This document shows, one piece after another, positions 18,168 to 28,314 of a DNA stretch of 64,000 nt. The translations under genes and the position numbers were made by a program. The notes below the pieces were generated by a model that did not search any database, had not been told where the DNA came from, and saw nothing but the letters and a program-made list of their open reading frames with translations. Location: NCBI GenBank assembly GCA_963971225.1, contig OZ020269.1, forward strand, positions 38,275,264-38,339,263, written 5' to 3'. Source of the stretch: Melieria omissa. Its lineage: Eukaryota > Arthropoda > Insecta > Diptera > Ulidiidae. The first letter of the stretch is position 1. Each line of letters opens with the position of its first letter.

Positions 18168-19978
18168 TTAGGTTAGGTTAAAGAAGGGGAGTGTGCATTT
18201 GCACTTCCACTCGGAGGCCCTGTTGGGCCCATTGTGATTCCCTTCATTTTGATTTCACCGGTGCCTTCCCTTATCTGTTCGGTTCCCTGTAGATCCAGAC
18301 CGGATCTTTTGGGAACCATTTGGTCTTCGCGAGGAAGTTGTATAGATCAGTGATCTGTGCATCCGCTACCTCCACAATTTCACCGAAGAACCTTGCCCCA
18401 AGAGTTTGGAGCCGTCGGTTCTGTAGTGATGGACAGTGGCAAAGCAGGTGCTCGACCGATTCCACCGCCTCCTCGTCTCCACAGCTTCTGCATAAATCGT
18501 CGGTCGCCAGACGCCATTTGCATAGCATTACGCCGATGGCGCAGTGACCTGTGATTACCCCCGTGACCATGCGCATAGCATGCTTGTCGAGGAGCAGCAA
18601 GCTCTTAGTTCTTCTCATGTTCAGCGCTGGCCACAGCGTGCGAGCAATCTTACAATCGCTCTTGGTTGACCAGGCTCTGTTTGTAGCTTGAATGAGCCAC
18701 ATTCCGATTGAACCCGCTGTGGCAGAGAGCGGTGGTAGCACCGTGTCGACCGCCTCACTGGCAGTCATCGCTGACCCTGCACGAGCCAGTTCGTCCGCGT
18801 GCTCGTTCCCATCGATATTACTATGTCCGGGAACCCATCGCAGACTTACCCTGCAGTGCCTTATACTGACCAGTGCGCTCCGGCAGTCCAGCACTACCTT
18901 CGACTTGACCATAGCAGATTCAATTGCTTTTAGAGCAGCTTGGCTGTCCACACAAATGATGGCCTCATTAAGTGTGGAGTTTTTGATATGCTCGGCTGCT
19001 TTCATGACGGCAAAAACCTCTGATTGAAAAACGCTGCAATAGTCCGGCAGCCTGTATGACCAGTGGACCTGCTGGGTTCTACAGTAAACACCAGCACCGG
19101 TTCGCTCCTCTGTCTTCGAGCCGTCCGTATAGTAGACCGCTGACGCATCATTAACTTCGGGCTCTTGCCAGCAATCCCTGGAGGGATACTCGATGGGTAT
19201 CTTCGAATCGAAATCGTTTCGCTTTACCAGATAATCAGTGGCCTTGTTAAGAAGGCCTTGTGTGGTATCGCTACTTGCGAGGGCATTCAGTACGCTGGAG
19301 TGTCCATGAGTGGCCTGTTTCAGCTGGTTAGACTCCCTCAGTCTGAGGATTGTCTTTGCTGCACTGGCCTTAATGAACAGTTCCACCGGAGAAAGGTGTA
19401 GAAAAACCTCCAAGGCCATCCGCGGTGCGCTTTTCGTTGCACCTGTGATTGCCATGATGGCAAGTCTTTGAACTTTCTCCAGATTGCCTCGATTGCTCTT
19501 TTTATCGGCTGGCCACCATACGTGAGAACCGTAGGTAATGATAGGTCTCACTATTGCCGTGTACATCCAGTGGATTATGTACGCCTTTAGTCCCCACCTT
19601 TTACCGAAGGCTCTCTTGCAGGCATACAGCGCGTTTAGTCCTTTTTTCATTCTTTCCTCAATGTTCCGCTTCCACGAAAGTTTTGAGTCCAGAATGATGC
19701 CCAGATACTTGGCTTCCCTGGACAGTTTCAGGGTGTGCCCATCAACGCAGGGAAGAACAAAGTTCTGAATCTTGGTCTTCTTCGTGAACAGGACTAGTTC
19801 AGTCTTTGCAGGATTTATCCCTAGACCGTTGTCCCTCGCCCACGAAGATAAAACAGCCAATGAGGACTCCATCAGTTCACTGATAGTTGGCAGGTATTTG
19901 CCCTGAATCATGACCACGATGTCGTCCGCATAGGCTACTATTCTGGTGCGTCTTCTTTCAAAGACTTTCAGAATCTCA
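18168..19978 (-). mobile_element. 5'-truncated LINE with TAACC tail and 15-bp duplication
   Basis: GAGATAGGGGGTAGG occurs on both sides (18153-18167 and 19979-19993), a clear target duplication. Reading the minus strand, the element starts inside the RT domain and ends in a 3' UTR followed by about three TAACC units. RNase H presence places it in the I/R1/LOA group rather than CR1 or RTE. Confidence 0.92.
18271..19978 (-). pseudogene. LINE ORF2 C-terminal half: RT and RNase H
   Basis: An intact frame of about 569 residues, truncated at the 5' end. It has the RT catalytic motif AYADDIVV, AKYLGIILD, and a thumb region with RPIITYGSHVWW. The RNase H domain has YTDGSK, FQSEVFAV, CVDSQAALKAI and HSNIDGNEHADELAR, all four acidic positions present. 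A C-terminal zinc-like motif reads CRSCGDEEAVESVEHLLCHC. The apparent start at 20037 is an artefact: its first 20 or so residues are target DNA beyond the duplication. The endonuclease, ORF1 and first RT blocks are missing. The lack of stops suggests a young insertion. Confidence 0.9.
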
Positions 19979-19993
19979 GAGATAGGGGGTAGG

Positions 19994-20384
19994 TATGTTC
20001 GAAAGAAATGTTCAGGAGGAAAAATTAGTGGGGTCAATCTAAGATTTTAACCCTCTAAGAGCAATTTCTGAGCCGCTGTGGAGCAATTTATTGAGATTTT
20101 ATTTTCAATCACTTTTGAAAAAAGCGTATTTTATCTATATACATATTTATAAATAAATTTATATTAAAATACATATATTTTGAATGCAGCTTTTATGAAC
20201 TAAGATAATTTTCATTGTTAATATAAAGTTTTTTCAAATCCGTTTGTATGGGAGGTAGTCGAAGTTTTGGTCCGATTTCATTGAAATTTTGCACAGTAAG
20301 TTTTTTACTTATACAAAAACTGTATACCAAATTTCATTTATATACGACCACTTCTTCTATTTTTGTCACTCCGCTATATGAACT
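19994..20384. other. Spacer, remnant of LINE target repeat
   Basis: The first ~50 bp continue the split tandem unit. The rest is AT-rich, with no gene seen. Confidence 0.5.
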
Positions 20385-20462
20385 CTCAACACTGTGCGCT
20401 CTCACCCGCAAATAAAATTTTCTTTACACCAGATGTGCATTCTGTATATTGTTTGTTCTGTG
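20385..20462 (+). mobile_element. Terminal fragment of the 822-bp MITE family
   Basis: AATTTTCTTTACACCAGATG and the following GCATTCTGTATATTGTTTGTTCTGTG mirror the left terminus of the copy at 7500. Only about 80 bp remain. Confidence 0.7.
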
Positions 20463-20674
20463 CTATAATGTTGGGGTAGTTCGCAATCATGTGCAAGTAG
20501 CTTTGCAATTGCCACTAACTGTGAACACACTTTTTATAGCCAAATTGATATAGACTAATTCAGAGTTCAAAACAAAGCCAAACAAACAAATCAACGACTT
20601 TTTAGATAACCTGGAGCTTCATCAAAAATCAAAAGTTACAGGAAAATCAAATTAAATAAATTAAAATATATATA

Positions 20675-21138
20675 CAGTTGACGCTCACAAATTCGAACAA
20701 CTTTTTAAAAAGGAATTTCGAATTTCCAAAATGTCCGAATTAATGGACTTGTTAATTCATGTAAAAAATCCAAAATATATTGAAATGACATCTGAATGTG
20801 GTGCAATTCTTCTTTTTCTTCACAATCAATAATGTAAAAAGTTGTTCGCATACAAATCTCTTTTTATTAGTAGCTTCAAATTTCCATATAAATAATTTAT
20901 AAATCCACAGCTAAGCGATTTTACTGAACTGAGATTTTGGAACATTTTAATTTTACCGCCCAAAGTCAACAAGCCAACTCGACAACCGAGTTCGACCGAA
21001 TAGGGAGGAAAAAAGAAAGAAAAGGAAAACGGTCGCAAATTCGAACCGCCAATTAGAGCATTCAATGCTGTAAAATATGAGGCTTGATTTTCTGGAAGAT
21101 TCGAATTTGTGAGAGTTCAAACATGTGAGCGTCTACTG
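20675..21138. mobile_element. pogo/Tigger-like MITE, 464 bp
   Basis: The ends CAGTTGACGCTCACAAATTC and its mirror ...GAGCGTCTACTG are inverted repeats with a short inserted direct repeat (GTGAGAGTTCAAACATGTGAG) near the right end. TA flanks both sides (20673-20674 and 21139-21140). CAGT termini with TA targets are typical of pogo elements. No transposase is present. Confidence 0.8.
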
Positions 21139-21140
21139 TA

Positions 21141-21599
21141 TGCATTTATTATTTGGAAGAAATTTTAAAAGAAACGATTTAAACAAAAATCAGACAGGTT
21201 TTATTTTCCATTTATATATGTGTCAACAAATCGCATATTAGTTCCAAAACTCCATTAGATCTAGTGGACTTTGGCCAATTTAGCAACGCCGATTGTGTGG
21301 CCCCTGCCCGACTGAATGCACTAATGTTTTAGTATGGCAAAACATTAGTGCAACAACTTTTTTGTTGCCATCATATTTTGTAAATGTCATTATGCCAGCC
21401 ACTTTTTACGCAAATAACTGAAGTGCAGTAAAAAATTATGCACAAAGTTAAATCAGATATGCGATACGAGAGTATTTGTTGACGAGGCCTACGTAGTCAT
21501 TCCGAGTGTTGTGAATTGCCAAACCAGGCTATTTTGATATAAGCTTGGAGTGTGAGGTGGTCTACAAAAGAAAAACGAAAATTTTGGAAAAGTCACGAT
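21141..21599. other. Spacer left of mariner relic
   Basis: No gene seen. The mariner 3' terminus is probably near 21555-21600, but I could not pair its terminal repeats. Confidence 0.4.
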
Positions 21600-22593
21600 T
21601 TATTTATCAACGTAGTCTCCTTTCAACTCGATACACTTGACCCAGCGATGCTCCAACTTCAACCCGTGTGAAAAATACGTTTTCTGGAGGCCTCCGTGAG
21701 TGCGAGTGAATTTTTCAAGTTTGGAAACAAAAAGAAGTCACACGGGGCCAAATCTGGAGAATACGGTGGATGGGGCAGCTGTTCGTAGTCTAATGCGACC
21801 AATTTGGCCGTGACGACGGCGGAGGTGTGAGCTGGTGCGCTATCATGGTGGAAGAGCACTTTTTCTTCGCCAAATGGGGCCGATTTTTATGCAATTCGGC
21901 ATTGAATCGGCCCAATAGTTCGACATAGTAGAGCCCTGTGACCGTTTGCCCTTCTTCAGGTAGTCGATGTAGATCACACCTTGTGAATCCCAGAAAATGG
22001 TGGCCATAACCTTTCCGGCCGATGGGGCAGTCTTTGCCTTCTTCGGAGCACATTCGCCGGGCAAAGTCCACTGTTTCGACTGTTCCTTGGTCTCTGGTGT
22101 GTACCAGTGAATCCATGTTTCGTCAACGGTCACGAAACGACGCAGAAACTCCTTCGGATTGCGCTTAAACAGTGTCAAACACTGCTCTGAAGTGGTCTCA
22201 CGGATGCGCTTGTTGGCCGGAGTGAGCAAAGGCGGCAGCCATCAAGCCGACAGCTTTTTCATACCCAATATTTCATGCAGGATATGACCCACGCGGTCTT
22301 TTGAGATGCCGACTGTCTCAGCTATCTCGCGCACCTTCAATGGCGGTCTGCCAATACGAGATCGTGGACATTTGTCACGTTATCCTCCGTGGTGGCCGTT
22401 TTAGGGGCACCTGGGCGTGGCTCATCAAAAACTGACGTGCAACCACGTTGAAACTCGTTAAACCAATTTTTGACGGTCGCCATTGAAGGAAAAGAGTCAC
22501 CGTACACAGCATCCAAGCGCTCTTTGATTTCGCTGCGCGATTACCCTTCCAAAAACAAGAATCGAATCACCGACCGATATTGCTCTTTTCCCA
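21600..22593 (-). pseudogene. mariner transposase, near full length, broken
   Basis: Read from about 22593 on the minus strand: MGKEQYRSVIRFLFLEG, then an in-frame stop, FPSMATVKNWFNEFQRG (first HTH part), a shift, KVREIAETVGISKD, ILHEILGMKKLSA with another stop, then a longer frame with RRFVTVDETWIHWYTPE (first Asp), KVMATIFWDSQGVIYIDYL, a shift, LFHHDSAPAHTS (second Asp, with DS for the usual DN), YSPDLAPCDFFLF (third Asp), and a C-terminal shift before a GDYVDK-type ending near 21600. At least three frameshifts and two stops. Subfamily not assigned. Confidence 0.87.
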
Positions 22594-22861
22594 TTTTTCT
22601 AAAATCCGCGGACACGTTCGTTTCCACACGCGGTCAAAACAATACTACAAATCCAATATGGCTGAAATTTCGACAGTAGCCGTCTACGAGGATGTACTAC
22701 ACGATAGTAAATTTCTCTTACGATAGTGGCACCATCGGGCGGTGGGGCTAAGTACTTATCGGACTGCCCTCATATGCTATCGTTGAACAGTAAAGCTTGA
22801 TAAATTTGGATAAAGCGCAAAACAATCAGACAATAAATAAGTTAACTGTTGAAAACATGTA

Positions 22862-23036
22862 CAGTGAAACCCGCTTAAGTACGTACGCCTTTTAAGTAAC
22901 CAACTTCTGTGACCACCATGCGCTATGTACGCTTAGAACTCAACCCGTTTCAGTATTCCACTCGCTTAAGTACCTCAAAAAGATTGCCTTTACAGGTTAC
23001 GTGAGGTAGTACTTAAGCGATACGTAAGTTTTACTG
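22862..23036. mobile_element. Short pogo-like MITE, 175 bp
   Basis: CAGTGAAACCCGCTTAAGTA at the left and TACTTAAGCGATACG...TTTTACTG at the right are imperfect inverted repeats, with TA at 22860-22861 and 23037-23038. GCTTAAGTA recurs inside as subterminal repeats. Confidence 0.65.
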
Positions 23037-23175
23037 TAAATCAAAATGTTTGCTAAAAACCTTTTATTTTTCCTTTAGAGAAATAACATTTTTATGTTTT
23101 AAAAAAGACTTCTTTTTGTTACGGTTTTTGTTACGACACAACAATGATGCATAACTACGAGTATGTGAACAAATA

Positions 23176-23737
23176 CCTTGTGACCGAAAAGTTTCCGGAA
23201 ATTTTAAATAAAACGCAAAATTCTTAATCTTCATCAATATTCCTTCAAAGTATGCTCCATTAGAAGCGATACACATATACCAACGTTTATTCCAATCATC
23301 AAAACATTTTTTATAGGCGCTTTCCGGTATGGCTTTGAGTTCCCTCTGCGAATTCTGTTTTACGTCTTCTATGGATTCAAAACGCGTCCCTCTGAGTGGT
23401 AATTTGAGTTTGGGAAACAGGAAAAAGTCACACGGTGCAAGATCAGGTGAATACGGTGGCTGTTCGATGGTATTTATTGAATGTTTGGCCTTAAAATCGT
23501 TGATAATGTTGGCTCGGTGCGAGGGAGCATTATTGTTTTTTGTTTGTTTTTTCGCAACGCACTACTGAGGTGAACTGGTTTCAACAGCTGCCGTAAACAA
23601 ACTGTCTGACAGATCGCGCTCATTTTTAGCATAGTAATTAAGGACAGTGCTACCAACCTACAGAAACTTAAAATATCGAAAAATATACAGCGCGCGAATT
23701 ATAAATGAGAATTTGCGGAAACTTTTCGGTCACAAGG
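23176..23737 (-). mobile_element. Internally deleted mariner, copy A
   Basis: The ends CCTTGTGACCGAAAAGTTTC and mirror, with TA at 23174-23175 and 23738-23739. The minus strand keeps 5' sequence to about 23557, then jumps into the region around the second Asp block (AATGCTCCCTCGCACCGAGC) and continues to the C-terminus (CPF...LPLRGTRFES, IASNGAYFEG in reading frames). The same family as 59997-60944 but deleted at a different point. Confidence 0.88.
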
Positions 23738-23739
23738 TA

Positions 23740-24771
23740 TTCTCCCTTTTTGTTCTTAATTTTTGTTGAAATAAATTCCGAAACATACATTTCAGGGGAA
23801 ATAGCAGCAATAGTTATTTTACAAATCTCTTCATGAGTGGGGTGCGTTAAAGCCCAGTGCTAGGTGCGCGTCACAAAAATACATGTGAGGACGGAAAGTT
23901 AAGTAGAACGCATTGTTTGATATAAACAATTGTTTTTAAAAATTAATTGCAATAATTGACACAAAACCGTGCATAAAATTAGTGAAATTATTTAAGGTTC
24001 CCGCAAACGGTGCTATCGTAATGCTTCATTCTATTCACATTTTTTACTTGAAGCGCTCGATTGGGGTGCCTCAGTCTCAGCTTCAGCTGCGTTCTTTAGC
24101 ATCACATTCTGCTCCAGCTTTTAAAATTGACAGTTGATGTTGTTCAAGCGAGGCTCTTGTTGGCCAAGTAAATCAACTGAGACTGCGATATAGTTGAGTG
24201 CTCGAATAATATTGAAATTCTCTGTAATTCCTTCCAACTTAGATGAACTCTGCATGCACATTCGGAGCATGGCATCCGCTGGCCGCAGAAAAGCTAATGG
24301 CGCTCGATATGAATCTAGCGGATGATATGACCGTTTTTCAACACGGCATTCTACGAATACGGCGACCAGATAAGTTACTCTGCAGCTTTAACTTTTTAGG
24401 GTATTAAGTCGACGCAAAAATCAGGCAACATCGTTTCATCGTTTCTTCCCCTATCGTCCTCTGAATAATATAAAACTATAATACTCGTACATGTTATTAT
24501 CAATAAGTTAATACACAATTTAACTTCAAAAACTCTTTTGTGCAACAATTAATTCAATATTGTGGAAATGCTATAGAATTAAGAATCATTTGCTTGTCCT
24601 TTTTTTACGAAGTTCCATGTACCACGGAGAACCAAAATAAAAAGACGTATATTAGTACAGTGAAATTCCTCATAGCCGAACACTCACCGCAGGAATGTTT
24701 TTGTCTTGTTATGGGGAGGGAGGCACAAAAAATTAGTTTAAATTGTATCCAAGTGTTTCTCGTGTATTTAT
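23740..24771. other. Spacer without recognised gene
   Basis: AT-rich, only short unrelated frames. It ends at the TTAA target of the piggyBac element. Confidence 0.45.
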
Positions 24772-25045
24772 TTAACCCTCATCGGTCCCTCGAGAAATAC
24801 ATCTAATCGGTCCCATTGTATGCGCGCGCATACACATATATTTTTAATTGTAAAAAAGCTAAAAAAATTAACAACCATTTATGTTTTGTGATTTTTTATG
24901 TTTATATATTGTTTACTATCATATTAATAAATTTGAACTCCATAAAGGTAGATTTAGAATGAAATTAAAATTAGAATATTACATATATTAGAAAAAAATT
25001 AATAAATAAATAAATAAATAAATGAAATTGAATTTTTAACTTTTG

Positions 25046-26827
25046 TCAATCATTTGTACATTTTTCGCATAAATTAAAATTTTGTTCAGCACAAATGAAA
25101 TTTCTACACTTTTCACAGCGTGTGGCAAACAAATTTTTGTTATTTTTATATGTGCAGATGTAGCATCGGCCTCGTTTTGATGTGCTTGGTAAATGGCGAA
25201 TCCCCCGAATTCTTTGAATAACACTGGAAGCATCATTACTTTGAGGTGGTTTTTTACGTTTAGTGATCTGTTTTTCAACGAGATTCAATCCAAGCTGCTC
25301 GATAAAAAGGCGACGACGAATATTATGGTTCGTTTTAGAATTTTTCCAATTCGGGAACAATGCAATGAACGTCACGAATGCATTCAACGCACTAACATCA
25401 AGCATGTTACAAAATACTGCCATTGGCCACCGATTGACTTTTCGTTTGCATGTGTACGTAGCCACCATTTGATCCATAGTATCAACTCCACTCTTGGTTT
25501 TGTTGTAGTCTTCAATGATGTTAGGTTTCTTCTGTTCACTATTCTCATTTATGCTGACAACATTGTGGTATGTACTGAGCAATGTCACAAATCGGTACCG
25601 GCGAGGAACATATGACAACATAACTGCTTGCAACTTCTGTATGATAAATTGGCTTTTCACGCATGTCGAGTAGAACTGAAGGAATTTCAGTCCTATTTTT
25701 CCTTATTGCTCCCAAAATAGTCATGCGATTCTTATGCAAATCTTCTGCCAATTCATACGAAGTGAAAAAGTTGTCACACGTTACATTTCTGTCAGAAAGT
25801 CCTTCCACCAAATCCAACACGCCGTCCGAGATTGCGTTCAGGAGTGGCATTACGATTCCGACCAACATAAATTTGTGTGTTGTATGCATACCAGCTTTTT
25901 GAGTCGCATAGCACCCAAATTTTGATGCCATATTTCGCCGGCTTGGATGGAATATACTGACGAAACGGACATCGCCCACGATACGGAACTAACTGTTCAT
26001 CTACGGTAATGTTTTTTCCTGGTGTGTATACAGCTTTCAAATTATGATTCCATTTATCGTATACATTTCGAATCGGTGCCAATTTGTCACGAACAGAGGT
26101 ACTTGTAGATGCAGTGTTGGCCATACGTTGTTCGCGGTCATCAAATCGAATGCAACCATGGATACGCTTGAACATTTTCAAAGACATTGTTGCTCTAAAT
26201 ATTGCCCGACCAGTTTCTTCATTCCACAGTTTAGTGACATATTCACCGTATGACCGACACACACCAGAAAGCAGCAACAATGCAAAGTATGCGAGTGTCA
26301 AAATCAATGTTTTCCAATTCGTCTTTGTACTTTCGCACACCATATAAATTCGTCATGTTCAAAATAATAGTCTCAACCGGTCGAAGGAACATGTGAAATG
26401 CAGACGAAACATCAACTATATTAGCAGCTGCTAATGCTTTTGGACCTGAATTATAACAAAAATGAAACATATAATGAACATGAACCCATAACAAAGAGGG
26501 TAGGTTTTTACCTGAAGTGAAATTTTCTGCACGTCGAAATGAATTTCTTCGATTTATTTCAAATGGTTGCGATAAATATTAAATTTTCTTATTTTTTGAA
26601 AAATATTTATTTTCAGGATTTGGTGCATTTTCTTGTGCTAAATTTTGCTCAAGTGGCTCAATGTCGTCTTCATCCGAATGCACGCTAACTTCACTTTCAT
26701 CATTCTCCTCGTCTGATAATGCAAAATCATCGTCACTATTGCACGGAGATTCGCCCACTTCGCTTTCCAAATCAAAATCCATTTCTAGTTCATCTCGCTG
26801 CCTTCTTTCACGTAAAGCTCTATCCAT
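25046..26827 (-). pseudogene. piggyBac transposase with a 66-bp intron, broken
   Basis: Exon 1 starts at Met 26827, has an acidic N-terminus (DDFALSDEENDESEVSVHSDEDD), one in-frame TAA at 26579-26581, then continues to ...RRAENFTS. A likely intron spans 26446-26511 (GTAAAA...TTCAG) and restores the frame to GPKALAAANIVD. Later blocks in shifted frames are LLLLSGVCRSYGEYVTKLW, TVDEQLVPYRGRCPFRQYIPSKPAKYGIKIW (first Asp), VTCDNFFTSYELAEDL (second Asp) and KSGVDTMDQM (third Asp). The C-terminus has a Cys-rich domain (CYICTY...CEKC...C...CEKC). About three frameshifts plus one stop make it inactive. It may still bind the element's ends if expressed. Confidence 0.9.
26446..26511 (-). other. Predicted transposase intron
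   Basis: On the minus strand the sequence begins GTAAAAACC and ends ATAATTCAG. Removing it joins two conserved-looking piggyBac segments in frame across a Gly codon. Confidence 0.65.
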
Positions 26828-27188
26828 TTTTTATCAAATACTTCGAAACACAACCAAAATTGAAATAAATGCGCAAACAAACTTCACTTATGTGTGTTTC
26901 AGAACAAACTGAATTTCATAAAACGAAAAAATAAGAGCGTGCTATAAATCCACACACAAAACTAAACGGCAATTCCAGGCAGCGATTAAGCGATGTGAAA
27001 CTGGTAGAGCCGGTAGAAATACATGCGCAGAATTACACTAATATTATTGCAAAATTGCAACCCTGGGGCCTACTAGTAGGCCCCAAGCTTGATCAGGAAC
27101 GTAGTTTTTCCTCCATATAAATTTCCAAAACGGGGTTGTTGTTCTAGTTCATTTCAAAATTCCAGTGTTGCTGGTGTGAGTCATTTTT

Positions 27189-27226
<38 letters not shown>
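27189..27226. repeat. TA microsatellite
   Basis: About 18 TA units directly before the MITE at 27227, whose target is TA. Confidence 0.9.
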
Positions 27227-27229
<3 letters not shown>

Positions 27230-27442
27230 TTGCGGTCACAATAATAGTAGTACGCGTACAACGAAAAGAAAATTAAGAAAAAATAATCTGCTTTTCTTTA
27301 CAAATTTGTAAAAAAGCAGATTATTATTAAAATTAAGGAAAAATAATCTGCTTTTTTTTACAAATTTGTAAAGAAAAGCAGATTATTTTTTCTTAATTTT
27401 CTTTTCGTTGTATGCGTACTACTATTATTTTGACCGCAGCTG
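27227..27442. mobile_element. Palindromic Tc1-type MITE, 216 bp
   Basis: Ends CAGTTGCGGTCACAATAATAG and mirror ...GACCGCAGCTG, flanked by TA. The arms (AGTACGCGTACAACGAAAAG, AATAATCTGCTTTTCTTTAC) are those of the Tc1 element at 57078-58704, with a partial duplication in the middle. It has no coding part. Confidence 0.87.
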
Positions 27443-27840
27443 TATATATATACATATATTGTATATTGTATATTTTTGGTGCCATTTGGTAATACGTTTG
27501 TATAAAATTGACTAGAAAAATATATTATTGCCCAAAAGCGCCAAATTAATCCTTGGGTATGATTTTAATTTAATTAAATTAAGATTTTATTAGCTGCATC
27601 CAAAAAAACAACCCTGCGGTCAAACTAGAGCATTTAGCACCAAAAGCATACCTGACCTGATCTGATCGTTAGAGATTCGCTAAATGAAGAAATGCGAAAT
27701 AAAAAGGACGGCAATTGACCCCGACATATTCAATGCATTTAGCCTTGTGTTCTTTGGTATAGTTTTCATTAATATTTGCATAATGAAACCAAAAAAGTTC
27801 ATGTGTTGGCATTTAATGCAGAAAATTTATGAGAACATAC

Positions 27841-28312
27841 TGTTATGAATACTAGCTCTAGTGGGCTGTTACGTATCTCTGGATTGCGTAAGTTGAAAAT
27901 AAAACACACTCAGTTTCTCAAACGCAGTCAATAAAATACACCAACAATCACTTTATTCCACAATTTACACTTCACTGTCTTTACACTTAATTATTTGCTT
28001 AATTACTCCGTGTGGCACCTTCACTAGTCAAAATCAGACTGGCTCGCTGCGCCGTACCCGGCTGCCTTTTATACCTGTCCGGCCATCGCGCAGATCATTC
28101 TCGCACATTCCGGAGTGGACTAAAGGTTTCCATCATTGCCAGGTTGGACTAAAAGTTGCCATCATTACCAGGTTGGCCTAAAAGTTTCCATCATTGCCAG
28201 GTTGGCCTAAAAGTTTCCCTTATTATCGCGGCCGTCGTTGCCAGATTGACGTGTAGCACGGCGCGTAGCGACAGGGTTGCTTTGCACAGCGACAGACTGT
28301 CTTTTCGCTCCA
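27841..28312 (-). repeat. 3' LTR of gypsy element 2
   Basis: About 472 bp, starting TGTTATGAATAC. It has extra copies of a CATTGCCAGGTTGG-CTAAAAGTT unit and an inserted segment around 28014-28050 compared with the 412-bp LTRs. The inner edge reads CGCTCCA instead of CGTTACA, due to the adjacent deletion. Confidence 0.88.
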
Positions 28313-28314
28313 AA

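Noticed and set aside
18164..18180. TTAGG-type telomere repeat
   Set aside because: Only about three units and placed exactly at a LINE 3' end between target duplications, so it is the element tail, not telomeric DNA.
19979..20037. Start of the 588-codon LINE frame
   Set aside because: These codons lie in the target duplication and flank, so the Met at 20037 is fortuitous.
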